This document shows positions 51,362 through 60,300 of a stretch of 64,000 nucleotides of DNA, one piece after another. Position numbers and translations under genes: made by a program. The stretch covers positions 573,802 to 637,801 of the forward strand of contig NZ_JASKLS010000002.1 in the NCBI RefSeq assembly GCF_030124375.1, written 5' to 3'. The DNA is from Sinorhizobium sp. 6-70. Its GTDB lineage: Bacteria > Pseudomonadota > Alphaproteobacteria > Rhizobiales > Rhizobiaceae. Positions within the stretch are counted from its first letter, which is position 1, and the number at the start of each line of letters is the position of its first letter. A model generated the notes under the pieces. It did no database searches. It had not been told where the DNA came from and saw only the letters and a program-made list of their open reading frames with translations.

Positions 51362-52639
51362 TTAACCTCGGAAGGTGTAGTCCTCGATGGATTGCGGCTT
51401 CATCTCGATCGAAAAGCCCGGCCGCAGCGGCGGCATGTAGGCCGCATCGCGGATGACGCAAGGTTCAAGGAAGTGTTCATGCAAGTGGTCGACATATTCG
51501 ATCACCCGGCCATCCTTGGTCCCTGACACGGCGACATAGTCGATCATCGACAGGTGCTGGACGTATTCGCAGAGCCCCACCCCGCCCGCATGCGGCCAGA
51601 CCGGAAGCTCATACTTCGCCGCTACCAGCAAGACCGCCAGCACCTCGTTGAGACCGCCCATGCGGCAGGAATCGATCTGCACGATGTCGATCGCACCTCC
51701 TGCGATGAATTGCTTAAACATAATCCGGTTCTGGCACATCTCGCCGGTCGCGACTTTCACCGGGCCGATTGCCTCGCGGATCTTGCGATGGCCGGCGACG
51801 TCGTCGGGGCTCGTCGGTTCCTCGATGAAAAACGGCTCGGCAAAGGCCAATTGCTTGATCCAGTCGATCGCTTCGCCGACTTCCCAGACCTGATTGGCAT
51901 CGATCATCAGATAGCGGTCCGGACCGATTACCTCTCGGGCGATCGTCAAGCGGCGAATGTCGTCGGCGAGATCGCGCCCGACTTTCATCTTGATGTGGTT
52001 GAAGCCCTGATCGATCGCTTCTTGAGCGAGCCGCCGCAGCTTGTCGTCGTCATAACCAAGCCAGCCGGCCGAGGTCGTGTAGCAGGCATACCCTTCCCTC
52101 TCGAGCGTCGCGATGCGCTCGGACTTGCCTCGCTCCGCTTTCCGCAGAATTGTGATCGCCTCGTCGCGGGTCAGCACATCGGTCAGGTAGCGATAGTCGA
52201 CGATGTCGGCGATCTGTTCCGGCGTCATCTCGGCGACCAGCCGCCAGACGGGCTTGCCCGCTTCCTTGGCCAGGAGGTCCCAGATCGCGTTCACGATGGC
52301 ACCCGTCGCAAGGTGGATCGCTCCCTTCTCCGGGCCGATCCAGCGCAACTGGCTGTCACCAGTCAGATGCCGCCAGAACCGACCCGGATTGGCCAGAATG
52401 TCCGCGGTGTTCTGGCCGACGACGAGGTGACGCATGGCCTTGATGGCCATGCAGCAGATGTCATTACCCCGTCCGATCGTGAAAGTCAGGCCATGCCCTG
52501 CCAATGCCGGATCGTCAGTGTCGAGGATGACATACGCCGCGGAATAGTCGGGATCCGGGTTCATGGCATCGGATCCGTCGAGGCTCTGCGAAGTGGGAAA
52601 GCGTAGATCGAAGACGCGCAGATCGGTGATGCGGGTCAT
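51362..52639 (-). CDS. L-fuconate dehydratase (enolase superfamily)
   Basis: 425 residues. The N-terminal capping domain has ITDLRVFDLRFPTSQSLDGS and HGLTFTIGRGND, typical of L-fuconate dehydratases. Barrel residues: Lys217 and Lys219 (HIKMKVG), metal ligands Asp247, Glu273 and Glu300 (or neighbours), and His350 (VWPHAGGVGLCEY), numbering almost as in the characterised Xanthomonas enzyme. It converts L-fuconate to 2-keto-3-deoxy-L-fuconate in the cytoplasm. The ATG at 52639 has GGAG seven bases upstream. It is the last gene of the ten-gene operon starting at 61620. Confidence 0.93.
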   Translation of the reverse strand: MTRITDLRVFDLRFPTSQSLDGSDAMNPDPDYSAAYVILDTDDPALAGHGLTFTIGRGNDICCMAIKAMRHLVVGQNTADILANPGRFWRHLTGDSQLRWIGPEKGAIHLATGAIVNAIWDLLAKEAGKPVWRLVAEMTPEQIADIVDYRYLTDVLTRDEAITILRKAERGKSERIATLEREGYACYTTSAGWLGYDDDKLRRLAQEAIDQGFNHIKMKVGRDLADDIRRLTIAREVIGPDRYLMIDANQVWEVGEAIDWIKQLAFAEPFFIEEPTSPDDVAGHRKIREAIGPVKVATGEMCQNRIMFKQFIAGGAIDIVQIDSCRMGGLNEVLAVLLVAAKYELPVWPHAGGVGLCEYVQHLSMIDYVAVSGTKDGRVIEYVDHLHEHFLEPCVIRDAAYMPPLRPGFSIEMKPQSIEDYTFRG

Positions 52640-52662
52640 GTTTTGCTCCAATCAGTACGCGT

Positions 52663-53508
52663 TCAGGCGTCGGCGCGAACGCGTTGCTTCTGAGTGCCGA
52701 GGCCCTCGATGCCGAGTTCGACGACGTCGCCGGCCTTCAGATAGCGCGGCGGCTTCATGCCCATGCCGACGCCCGGCGGCGTGCCGGTCGAGATGATATC
52801 GCCCGGCTGCAGCGACATGAACTGCGAGAGATACGAAACGAGGTAGGCAACGCCAAAGACCATGGTCTTGGACGAGCCGTTCTGCATCGTCTCGCCGTTG
52901 ACCTTCAGCCACATCGGCAGGTTCTGCGGATCCGGCACCTCGTCCTTGGTGACGAGCCAGGGTCCGGTCGGCCCGAACGTGTCGCAGGACTTGCCCTTCG
53001 TCCATTGGCCATGGCGCTCGGTCTGGAAGGCGCGTTCGGAAACATCGTGGATGGTGCAATAACCGGCGACATGGTCGAGTGCATCGGCTTCGCTGACATA
53101 TTTGGCCGTGCGGCCGATGACGATGCCGAGTTCTACTTCCCAGTCGGTCTTTTCCGAGCCGCGCGGCAGGACGAGATCGTCGTTCGGGCCGCCGATCGCC
53201 GACGTCGCCTTCATGAAGATGATCGGCTCGGGCGGCACCGTCGCTCCGGTCTCGGCGGCGTGATCGGAATAATTGAGGCCGATGCAGATGAACTTGCCGG
53301 TACCTGCCACGCAGGGACCGAGCCGCGGATCGCCGGCGACCGCCGGCAAGGTCTCTGGGTTGAGCCTGGAGAGCTTTGCCAGCCTTTCGGGGTCGAGGAT
53401 ATCGCCGGCCAGATCCGCCACTTCTCCGGAAAGGTCGCGGATTGTGCCGTCGGAGTCGATGAGGCCCGGCTTTTCGCGGCCCGGTTCGCCATAACGAAGA
53501 AATTTCAT
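52663..53508 (-). CDS. Fumarylacetoacetate-hydrolase-family protein, probable 2,4-diketo-3-deoxy-L-fuconate hydrolase
   Basis: 281 residues beginning MKFLRYGEPGREKPGLID. The FAH core has KFICIGLNYSDHAAE, PIIFMKATSAIGGPNDDLVL, then DWEVELGIVIGRTAKYV (metal ligands) and STGTPPGVGMGMKPPRYLK. In the non-phosphorylative L-fucose route this family hydrolyses 2,4-diketo-3-deoxy-L-fuconate to pyruvate and L-lactate, and its position between the fuconate dehydratase and the ketodeoxyfuconate dehydrogenase genes supports that. The longer open frame upstream overlaps the SDR gene and is rejected. Confidence 0.88.
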   Translation of the reverse strand: MKFLRYGEPGREKPGLIDSDGTIRDLSGEVADLAGDILDPERLAKLSRLNPETLPAVAGDPRLGPCVAGTGKFICIGLNYSDHAAETGATVPPEPIIFMKATSAIGGPNDDLVLPRGSEKTDWEVELGIVIGRTAKYVSEADALDHVAGYCTIHDVSERAFQTERHGQWTKGKSCDTFGPTGPWLVTKDEVPDPQNLPMWLKVNGETMQNGSSKTMVFGVAYLVSYLSQFMSLQPGDIISTGTPPGVGMGMKPPRYLKAGDVVELGIEGLGTQKQRVRADA

Positions 53509-53530
53509 GTGCTGTTTCCTTGGATAGAGG

Positions 53531-54265
53531 TCAGATGGTCCAGCCGCCGTCAATGGCGTAGGCCTGCCCGGAGGTATAGGTCGCGCCGGCGAGGTAGAGA
53601 GCGAGATCGGCGATCTCTTCCGGCGTGCCGATCCGTCCCATCGGCTGGCGGGCGATGAATGCGGCCCGTGCCGTCTCGAAGTCGCCCTGGGCGCGCATGC
53701 GCTCATGCAAGGACGGACTTTCCACGGTGCCCGGGCAAATGGCGTTGCAGCGAATACCCTCCGCGACATAGTCGGCGGCGACCGATTTCGTAAGGCCGAT
53801 CACCGCCGCCTTGGTGACGCCATAGGCGAAGCGGTTGGGCACGCCTTTGATGCTCGAGGCGACCGAAGCCATGTTGATGATCGAGCCGTCCTTGCGCGCA
53901 AGCATGCCCGGCAATACAGCGCGGATGGTGCGGATCATCGCCTTGACATTGAGGTCGAAGGCGAATTCGAGATCGGCATCCTTCATCTCGAGGATCGAGC
54001 CCGCGTGCACGAAACCGGCGCAATTGAAGAGTACGTCCACTCGGCCGATCTTCGCAACCAGCGCCTCGACCGCGCTACCGTCGAGAACGTCGAGCCGATG
54101 GGTTTCGACATTACCCTCCGTCGCCAGCGTTGCGAGCGCGTCGACATTGATATCGGTGGCATGCACCGTCGCGCCGGCCTTGGCAAAGGCGAGCGCGGTG
54201 GCGCGGCCGATGCCCTGGGCTGCGGCGGTGACAAGGACGACCTTGCCAGAAAGATCCGTTGTCAT
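53531..54265 (-). CDS. SDR dehydrogenase, probable 2-keto-3-deoxy-L-fuconate dehydrogenase
   Basis: 244 residues, classical SDR. The NAD-binding motif is TAAAQGIG (residues 13-20, first Gly replaced by Ala as in several ketodeoxyfuconate dehydrogenases), Asp38 suggests NAD+ preference, and NCAG is at 81-84. The catalytic residues are Ser134, Tyr148 and Lys152. The C terminus is SGQAYAIDGGW. It oxidises C4 of 2-keto-3-deoxy-L-fuconate. Located directly between the FAH hydrolase and the MaoC genes with gaps of about 10-20 bases. Confidence 0.88.
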   Translation of the reverse strand: MTTDLSGKVVLVTAAAQGIGRATALAFAKAGATVHATDINVDALATLATEGNVETHRLDVLDGSAVEALVAKIGRVDVLFNCAGFVHAGSILEMKDADLEFAFDLNVKAMIRTIRAVLPGMLARKDGSIINMASVASSIKGVPNRFAYGVTKAAVIGLTKSVAADYVAEGIRCNAICPGTVESPSLHERMRAQGDFETARAAFIARQPMGRIGTPEEIADLALYLAGATYTSGQAYAIDGGWTI

Positions 54266-54275
54266 AGTTGAACCC

Positions 54276-54722
54276 TTATGCTTTGCGTTCGACGATCAGG
54301 ATATGGTCGGCGGCAAGGACGACCTCGCCACACTGGTTGATAACTTCGCATCGTTCGACGACGCGCCCCGCCGTCGGTCGCTTCGGATCGTCCTCCTTGG
54401 CTGAGATCGTCACGCGGGTGCGGATGGTGTCGCCGATATGGACCGGACGCACGAACCGCAGCCGATCATAGCCATAGGAAAAGGCGACCGGATTGATCAG
54501 CGACGCCGTGAGGCCGACGCCGATCGAAAAGATCATGGTGCCGTGGGCGATGCGCTGCCCGCCCGGCAGGGTCTTGGCGAATTCAGCATCCATGTGATGC
54601 GGGAAGAAGTCGCCCGTGTGTCCGGCATGGACCACGAAATCGGTTTCCGTGATCGTCCGGCCCGTTGTCAGTCTGACATGGCCGAGCTCATAGTCTTCGA
54701 AGTGGATTGTCTGTTCTGCCAT
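54276..54722 (-). CDS. MaoC-like hydratase/dehydratase
   Basis: 148 residues with one hot-dog fold. The R-hydratase signature is present: [20 protein letters not shown] (Asp/His pair) and [18 protein letters not shown]. The ATG at 54722 is preceded by GGA nine bases upstream, and the start abuts the Gfo/Idh/MocA stop. Family members hydrate enoyl-CoA esters or act in acid side pathways; no CoA chemistry is expected in fucose breakdown, so its place in this operon is unexplained. Confidence 0.85.
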   Translation of the reverse strand: MAEQTIHFEDYELGHVRLTTGRTITETDFVVHAGHTGDFFPHHMDAEFAKTLPGGQRIAHGTMIFSIGVGLTASLINPVAFSYGYDRLRFVRPVHIGDTIRTRVTISAKEDDPKRPTAGRVVERCEVINQCGEVVLAADHILIVERKA

Positions 54723-54724
54723 CG

Positions 54725-55804
54725 TCAACGTCCGGGAAGTGGCGCGATCGGGGTTGCGGGCCGCGCGCTGGATTGATAGGCCGCCTCGACCAGCGCCATG
54801 GTCTGCCAGGCGTCGTCGACCGGGCCGGTCAACTGCTCGTCCTCGCCGCTGGCGAAGCGTTGCAGGTTCGCCATGCGATTGGCAAAAGCGTCCGGGAACC
54901 AGGCGCCCTTGAGCGGTACCTCAACCCATTCCATGCCGCCGGCAGGACGGATCCAGAGTTCGTCGGGCTCGCCGCGTGGGTAGTCGAGATTGACACCAAG
55001 CTTGACGTATGCGGCGCCCTCCGTCCCCGAAATGCGGAACTCGCAAGCCTGGAACTTGCGGCCGAAATCGTGATCGTGATTGACCGAAAGCACACAGCGC
55101 ACGCTGTCTCCGTAGTCGAGGATTGCGGCCGTGCGGGTCTGCGCCACCTCATGGTTGGGGTGGCCTATCGTCTTTGCGTGCACACCGTTCGGATTGCCAA
55201 GGAGCCCACGGATCAGGTCGAGATAGTGGATCGAGTGCATTGCGATCTCGATCCGCGGCAGCCCTTTCAGAAATGGCCAGAGGCCCCAGGGCGTGGCGAG
55301 AGCAAGCCATGCATCGAAATCGACAACCTGGCCGAGGTAGCCTTTGCCGATTGCGTCGCGCAGCGCCAGCATCATCGGGGCAAAGCGCAGCTGGAAATTG
55401 ACAGCCGCCTTCAGTTGCCGCTCGCGGCAGACGTTGAGGATCTCCGTCGCGGCTGCGAGATCCCCGCCCATCGGCTTCTGGATCAGCGCGGCCGAGCCGG
55501 TCGGCAGTTTCGACAGGATCGAGGCATGCGCGGCCGGCGGCGTTGCCAGGTCGAAAATCGCATCTGGACTGGCCAGGGCCTCCGCTTCGGTGGCAAACGC
55601 CCGAATGCCCCAGTCGGCAGCAAGCGAAGCTGCCTTCTCGCCGTTCGGGTCGAAGATGCCGGCAACAGGAAAGCCCGCCTTTCGGTAGGCCGGAAGATGC
55701 GCGTCGCCAACAATACTGCCGGCGCCGAAGATGACGATCGGCCGCGGGTTTTCAGGTGCCGGCCACCATTGCCGCAGGGACGTGGGGTCGAAGCGGTCAG
55801 CCAT
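54725..55804 (-). CDS. Gfo/Idh/MocA-family oxidoreductase
   Basis: 359 residues. The N-terminal Rossmann fold begins [20 protein letters not shown], followed by [13 protein letters not shown] (the family EKP-type Lys, here QKP) and [20 protein letters not shown]. The C-terminal half-barrel has [19 protein letters not shown]. Enzymes of this family oxidise sugar hydroxyls with NAD(P). It overlaps the mutarotase gene by eight bases. As no other aldose dehydrogenase is in the operon, it is the best candidate for the L-fucose dehydrogenase step, though the usual enzymes for that step are SDR or aldo-keto reductases. Confidence 0.85.
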   Translation of the reverse strand: MADRFDPTSLRQWWPAPENPRPIVIFGAGSIVGDAHLPAYRKAGFPVAGIFDPNGEKAASLAADWGIRAFATEAEALASPDAIFDLATPPAAHASILSKLPTGSAALIQKPMGGDLAAATEILNVCRERQLKAAVNFQLRFAPMMLALRDAIGKGYLGQVVDFDAWLALATPWGLWPFLKGLPRIEIAMHSIHYLDLIRGLLGNPNGVHAKTIGHPNHEVAQTRTAAILDYGDSVRCVLSVNHDHDFGRKFQACEFRISGTEGAAYVKLGVNLDYPRGEPDELWIRPAGGMEWVEVPLKGAWFPDAFANRMANLQRFASGEDEQLTGPVDDAWQTMALVEAAYQSSARPATPIAPLPGR

Positions 55805-56126
55805 GATGGAAGACTTCCTCCATCATCGCCCACCATTCGCCGTCCTTGCGCGTTTCAAGCGGCTTCTGGCAAGGCATGCACACCGACCACCATTCCCGGT
55901 TCTTCGGGTGCGCTGCCATCTTGGCCATATCGGCGGCGAAATCTTCGCCGACATATTCCCAATAGCCAAACAGCAGGTTCTCCGGTTCCTTCAAGAAGAT
56001 GGAGTAATTCGTGACGTTGCAATCGGAGATCAGCGCTAGGATCTCCGGCCAGACGGCAGCGTGCAGTTTCTTGTATTCGGCGATCTTTTCGGGCTCGAGG
56101 CCGATCACCATTCCCATCCGTTGCAT
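55797..56126 (-). CDS. L-rhamnose/L-fucose mutarotase
   Basis: 109 residues with the RhaM-type dimeric ferredoxin-like fold: RMGMVIGLEPEKIAEYKKLH, then VWPEILALISDCNVTNYSIF and NLLFGYWEYVGEDF, and the WW pair in KNREWWSVC. It interconverts anomers of a 6-deoxy-L-sugar so that the dehydrogenase receives its preferred form. In this operon L-fucose is the likely substrate. It sits 11 bases after the mandelate-racemase-type gene. Confidence 0.9.
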   Translation of the reverse strand: MQRMGMVIGLEPEKIAEYKKLHAAVWPEILALISDCNVTNYSIFLKEPENLLFGYWEYVGEDFAADMAKMAAHPKNREWWSVCMPCQKPLETRKDGEWWAMMEEVFHHG

Positions 56127-56137
56127 GGCGGGCCTCC

Positions 56138-57250
56138 CTATTTCGTAAATTCGCGGGTGAACTCGTCGATAGAGCGCGCGCTGACCGCATCCCAGTCCCA
56201 GGCAATACCGATACCGGCTTCCGACGGCGCGATCGCGCGTCCGTCGCGGATCTCCATGCCCTTCGTCGTCAGTTCATCAAGCTGCGGAATGTATTCGACA
56301 TATTTGCCATTCGGCACGGCGCAGACGAGGCTGACATGCAGTTCCATCAGGAAGTGCGGGCAGACCGGAATATCGAACGCCTCGGCAGCATGCGCAACTT
56401 TCAGCCACGGGGTAATGCCGCCAATGCGGGCGACGTCGACCTGCACGATCGAGCAGGCCCCCTTCTGCATATACTCCCGGAAATGCCGAATCGAATACAT
56501 GGATTCGCCGACGGCGATCGGGGTCGGCGTCGAACGGGTCAGGCGGATGTGGCCGTCGAGGTCGTCGGCCGGCAACGGCTCCTCGATCCAGGCCAGATCC
56601 AGCTCCTTCAGGCGCGCGGCGCGGCGGATCGCCTCGTCGACGGAGAACCCCTGGTTGCAATCGGTCATGATCTCGAAGCAATCGCCGAGTGCCTTGCGCA
56701 TGGCCGAAAGGCGGTCATAGTCTTCGGATCCGTGCGGCTTGCCGATCTTGACTTTGGAGCCGGAAAAACCCTTGGCCTTGGCCTGGAGCGCATCCTCGAC
56801 GAGGGCTTCCTTTTCGATATGCAGCCAGCCGCCTTCGGTGGTGTAGAGCGGGCAATTGTCCTTGGCGCCACCGGCGAGCTTCCAGAGCGGCAGCTTCTGC
56901 TTGCGGGCGCGCAGGTCCCAAAGGGCGGTGTCAACGGCGGCCAGCGCCAGCGCCGTTATCGCGCCGATCGTCGTGGCATGGGTGGCAAACTCCATCTTGT
57001 GCCATATGGCCTCGATGCAATCGGCGTCCTCGCCGATCAGGATCGGAACGAGGTGATCGGACAACAGGCGCATGACGGAGGATCCGCCGGTGCCGATCGT
57101 GTAACTGTAGCCGGTGCCGGTCGCGCCATCGGAATCCGTTATCGTGACGATCGGCGTTTCCTGACTGACGAAGCTCTGGATCGCGTCGGTCCGCTTCACC
57201 TTCGGCTGCAGATCGACCATGCGCAGCTCAATTTTCTCGATCCTTGCCAT
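56138..57250 (-). CDS. Mandelate racemase/muconate lactonizing-type sugar acid dehydratase
   Basis: 370 residues, enolase superfamily, mandelate-racemase subgroup. Catalytic Lys166 and Lys168 (SKVKIG), metal ligands Asp197, Glu223 and Glu249, and His299 (CPHFLME). The N-terminal cap begins IEKIELRMVDLQPKVKRTDA. Such enzymes dehydrate or epimerise aldonic acids. Since an L-fuconate dehydratase is encoded in the same operon, this second enolase-superfamily enzyme probably takes a different acid, such as another 6-deoxy- or hexonate. Confidence 0.9.
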   Translation of the reverse strand: MARIEKIELRMVDLQPKVKRTDAIQSFVSQETPIVTITDSDGATGTGYSYTIGTGGSSVMRLLSDHLVPILIGEDADCIEAIWHKMEFATHATTIGAITALALAAVDTALWDLRARKQKLPLWKLAGGAKDNCPLYTTEGGWLHIEKEALVEDALQAKAKGFSGSKVKIGKPHGSEDYDRLSAMRKALGDCFEIMTDCNQGFSVDEAIRRAARLKELDLAWIEEPLPADDLDGHIRLTRSTPTPIAVGESMYSIRHFREYMQKGACSIVQVDVARIGGITPWLKVAHAAEAFDIPVCPHFLMELHVSLVCAVPNGKYVEYIPQLDELTTKGMEIRDGRAIAPSEAGIGIAWDWDAVSARSIDEFTREFTK

Positions 57251-57251
57251 G

Positions 57252-58349
57252 TCAGCCTCCCATCGCCTTTCCGGTCTCGATATCGAAGAGATGGGCGCGC
57301 GAAAGGTCGAAGCTCATGCGCACACTTTCGCCGGAGCGCAGGGGACGCGGATTGAGCATGCGCGAAACCCAGTCGCGACCATTGAATTGGGTAAACACCA
57401 AAGTCTCGTTGCCGAGCGGCTCGGTAATTGTGACGGGCAGATCGACCTCATGCACGGCAGCGGCATCGCCGGCATGAAGACCGTGCCCCGACGGATAGAT
57501 GTCATCCGGGCGCAGACCGAAGGTGACCTTCTGTCCTGCACGAACAGCACCGACAAATCGGGGCGGAATCGGCAGGCGGATCCCGGTCGCAAAGACCAAC
57601 TGTCCTTGATCGACGATGGCTTCGTCCATGTTCATCGGCGGCGAACCGATGAAGCCGGCGACGAATTTCGTGGCGGGCCGCTGGAACACTTCCTCCGGCG
57701 TCCCGACCTGCTCGATATGACCGTCGCGCATGATGACGATGCGATCGGAGAGCGTCATCGCCTCGACCTGGTCATGGGTCACATAGATCATCGTCGCCTG
57801 CATGCGTGCATGCAGCTTCTTGATTTCGGTGCGGACCTGGGTTCGCAGCTTCGCGTCGAGGTTCGACAGCGGCTCGTCAAACAGGAAGACATCGGGCTGA
57901 CGCACGATCGCACGCCCCATGGCCACGCGTTGACGCTGGCCGCCCGACAGTTGCGACGGACGGCGCTCCAGCAGATGGCCAAGGTCGAGAATGGTTGCAG
58001 CCTCTTCGACGCGCGCCTTGATTTCATCCACAGAGCGGCCGGCGATCTTCAGCGAGAAACCCATGTTCTCCGCGACAGTCATATGCGGATAGAGCGCGTA
58101 GGACTGGAATACCATCGAGATGTTGCGGGCGCGCGGCGGCAGGTCGTTGACCTTGCGGCCGCCGATCTCGATGGCACCGGCGCTTACGTCCTCGAGGCCA
58201 GCGATCATGCGCAGTGTCGTCGATTTTCCGCAACCGGAGGGGCCGACGAGCGCCATGAACTCGCGGTCCTTCACCTCGAGATCGATGCCGTGAACGACGT
58301 CGAGCGCGCCATAGCGTTTGACAAGTTTCCTGAGGGTGACAGGAGCCAT
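57252..58349 (-). CDS. ABC sugar transporter ATP-binding protein (MalK/UgpC type)
   Basis: A 365-residue ATPase. Walker A is GPSGCGKST (Lys42), the signature [16 protein letters not shown], Walker B VFLFDEP, switch His in YVTHDQVEA, and the TOBE domain begins near residue 245. The ATG at 58349 follows the permease stop by five bases, with AAGG-type sequence upstream. The open frame continues to 59348 through the permease gene, but that stretch is a shadow. It energises the permease pair encoded just upstream. Confidence 0.95.
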   Translation of the reverse strand: MAPVTLRKLVKRYGALDVVHGIDLEVKDREFMALVGPSGCGKSTTLRMIAGLEDVSAGAIEIGGRKVNDLPPRARNISMVFQSYALYPHMTVAENMGFSLKIAGRSVDEIKARVEEAATILDLGHLLERRPSQLSGGQRQRVAMGRAIVRQPDVFLFDEPLSNLDAKLRTQVRTEIKKLHARMQATMIYVTHDQVEAMTLSDRIVIMRDGHIEQVGTPEEVFQRPATKFVAGFIGSPPMNMDEAIVDQGQLVFATGIRLPIPPRFVGAVRAGQKVTFGLRPDDIYPSGHGLHAGDAAAVHEVDLPVTITEPLGNETLVFTQFNGRDWVSRMLNPRPLRSGESVRMSFDLSRAHLFDIETGKAMGG

Positions 58350-58354
58350 GAATG

Positions 58355-59221
58355 TTATCCTTTCACCGCGCCGAAGGTGAGGCCCGAAACGAGGTGCTTT
58401 TGAATGATGAAGGTGAGCGTGAGCGCCGGAACGATCATGACCACGGCGAGCGCGCACATGCCGCGCCAATCGATCGTGAACTCGGCGGTATAGTCGAGCA
58501 GGCCAACGGGCAAGGTTTTCGAATTGACCGAGCGGGTGATTTGCGAGGCCAGGGCATATTCGTTCCAGGAAGTTAGGAAAGCGAAGATGCCGGCGGACGC
58601 GATTCCGGGACCGGCAAGCGGAAATTCCACTTGCCAGAAGGCCTGCCAGGGCGTGCAACCGTCGATCTGCGCGGCTTCGGCGAGATCCTTTGGAACCTGG
58701 CGGAAGAAACCGTCGATCAACCAGATGGTGAAGGGCACGTTCAGCGCGACATAGGTCAGGATCAGGCTGAAATGGGTATCGATGATGCCGGTGCGGGCAT
58801 AGATCATGAAGAGCGGGAGCGAGAGCGCGATGCCTGGCACCGCTCGCGTCAGCATGAAGCCGAGAAAGATCGCCGACTTTGCCTTGAAGCGATAGCGGGC
58901 AAAAGAGTAACCGCCCGCCATGCCGATCGCCAGAGCAACCACCGTCGACGTGACGGAAATGATCAGTGAGTTGCGGAAATAATCCCAGACGGGAACCCCG
59001 CCCTGCCCGGCTCCGGAAAACATGGCTCGATAGGCATCGAGTGACAGGCTTTCCGGGATCCAGACCGGCGGTTTTGCCATGATCTCGACCGTTGGACGCA
59101 GCGACGACAGCACGATCCACAGGCCAGGCAGGCAGATCACGGCCATAGCAATAAACAGCCCGATCAGATGCGCCGTTTTCAGGAGGCGCCGGCGCAGGCG
59201 ATGCGACGAATTGATATCCAT
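58355..59221 (-). CDS. ABC sugar transporter permease, MalG type
   Basis: 288 residues, six helices. The EAA-like loop is [20 protein letters not shown] and the loop after helix 1 has [11 protein letters not shown]. Its ATG shares one base with the stop of the preceding permease (TAATG), which shows tight coupling. It ends with TAA five bases before the ATPase gene. Confidence 0.94.
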   Translation of the reverse strand: MDINSSHRLRRRLLKTAHLIGLFIAMAVICLPGLWIVLSSLRPTVEIMAKPPVWIPESLSLDAYRAMFSGAGQGGVPVWDYFRNSLIISVTSTVVALAIGMAGGYSFARYRFKAKSAIFLGFMLTRAVPGIALSLPLFMIYARTGIIDTHFSLILTYVALNVPFTIWLIDGFFRQVPKDLAEAAQIDGCTPWQAFWQVEFPLAGPGIASAGIFAFLTSWNEYALASQITRSVNSKTLPVGLLDYTAEFTIDWRGMCALAVVMIVPALTLTFIIQKHLVSGLTFGAVKG

Positions 59222-60117
59222 TACCACTCGGCTCCGATCTGCTGGCGCGCGGCGGCGAGCTTGCGGAAGAAATAGACGGTGAAGACGATCGAAAGCAGAA
59301 TGGCGACGTAGGCCATGGCGTTCGCCATCCCCATGCGTGCGTCGGCATAGGCCGTACGGCCGATCAAGGTCCACAGAAGCTCGGTGCGCTTGGCCGGTCC
59401 GCCATCGGTCATGATTTTCACGATGTCATAGGCGCGCGCGACGTCGAGCGAGCGGATCGTCATGGCGATGAAGGCAAACGGCATAAGATAGGGCCAGGTG
59501 ACGTAGCGGAAGGTCTGCCACGGCGTGCAACCGTCAACATGCGCTGCCTCGACCGGATCCTTCGGCATGGCCAGAAGTCCCGCAAGGATGAGAATGGCGA
59601 AGACTGCAGTCGATGACCAGACCTCGGCAATGATGATCGAGACCAGCGCAAGATTGCCGTCGATCAGCCACGGGATCGCTCGATCCGTCAGCCCGAGCGA
59701 CTGCAGCGCGTTGTTCACGAAACCGATGTTGTCGTTGAACATGAACTTGAATTGGAAGCCGACGAGCACAGGTGAAAACATCATCGGGAACATCATCACC
59801 GTGCGCAGCAGCCGCTGGCCGTGGGTGGCCTTGTTGACGAGGAGCGCCAGGCCCAGGCCAAGCAGCATCTCCGTGTTCAGGGCGATGGTGAGCAGGAGGA
59901 CGGTACGGCCGAAGGCAATCCAAAAATCCCAGTTGCTCAACACCGCGATGTAATTGCGCAGACCGACGAAGATCCACAGGGATTCAGGCTTGGTCAGCCG
60001 AAACGGCGTGAAGCTCGAATAGAATGAAAAGACAAGCGGCAGCACGATGACCGCTGCCAGCACGACAAAGGCCGGCAGCAGCAGAAGGACCGGTGCAGAC
60101 AGTTTCTTGAGCTTCAT
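59221..60117 (-). CDS. ABC sugar transporter permease, MalF type
   Basis: 298 residues. Helix 1 is [20 protein letters not shown]. The EAA-like loop is [20 protein letters not shown], and six helices are visible. The ATG at 60117 (MKLKKLSAP) is the usual basic N terminus; the longer frame to 60183 has no ribosome-binding site. It is separated from the binding-protein gene by 183 bases holding a strong stem-loop. Confidence 0.93.
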   Translation of the reverse strand: MKLKKLSAPVLLLLPAFVVLAAVIVLPLVFSFYSSFTPFRLTKPESLWIFVGLRNYIAVLSNWDFWIAFGRTVLLLTIALNTEMLLGLGLALLVNKATHGQRLLRTVMMFPMMFSPVLVGFQFKFMFNDNIGFVNNALQSLGLTDRAIPWLIDGNLALVSIIIAEVWSSTAVFAILILAGLLAMPKDPVEAAHVDGCTPWQTFRYVTWPYLMPFAFIAMTIRSLDVARAYDIVKIMTDGGPAKRTELLWTLIGRTAYADARMGMANAMAYVAILLSIVFTVYFFRKLAAARQQIGAEW

Positions 60118-60250
60118 CAGGCAGTCCTGAGGGATGACATGACAACGCCGCGCGTCAGGCGCGCCGCGCAAGCGGCGCTGCAAGGCATGAAACTTGCGGC
60201 ATGATTTTCCCTCGGATCGCTTTGATCCGAGGAGCTATGCAGGAATAGGC

Positions 60251-60288
60251 GAAGGGGGCGCCGACACCTTGGTATCGGCGCCGCCTTC
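60251..60288. other. Intercistronic stem-loop after the sugar-binding-protein gene
   Basis: The inner stem 60257-60268/60271-60282 (GGCGCCGACACC with GGTATCGGCGCC, one wobble pair) has a 2-base loop. The outer stem GAAGG/CCTTC extends it. It lies 13 bases after the binding-protein stop. It probably limits read-through or protects the upstream mRNA. Confidence 0.75.
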
Positions 60289-60300
60289 CTTTACTTACAA

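Noticed and set aside
57252..59348. 698-codon frame suggesting a fusion of permease-region sequence with the ABC ATPase
   Set aside because: The first ~333 codons are an out-of-frame reading of the MalG-type permease gene; the ATPase has its own ATG at 58349 right after the permease stop.
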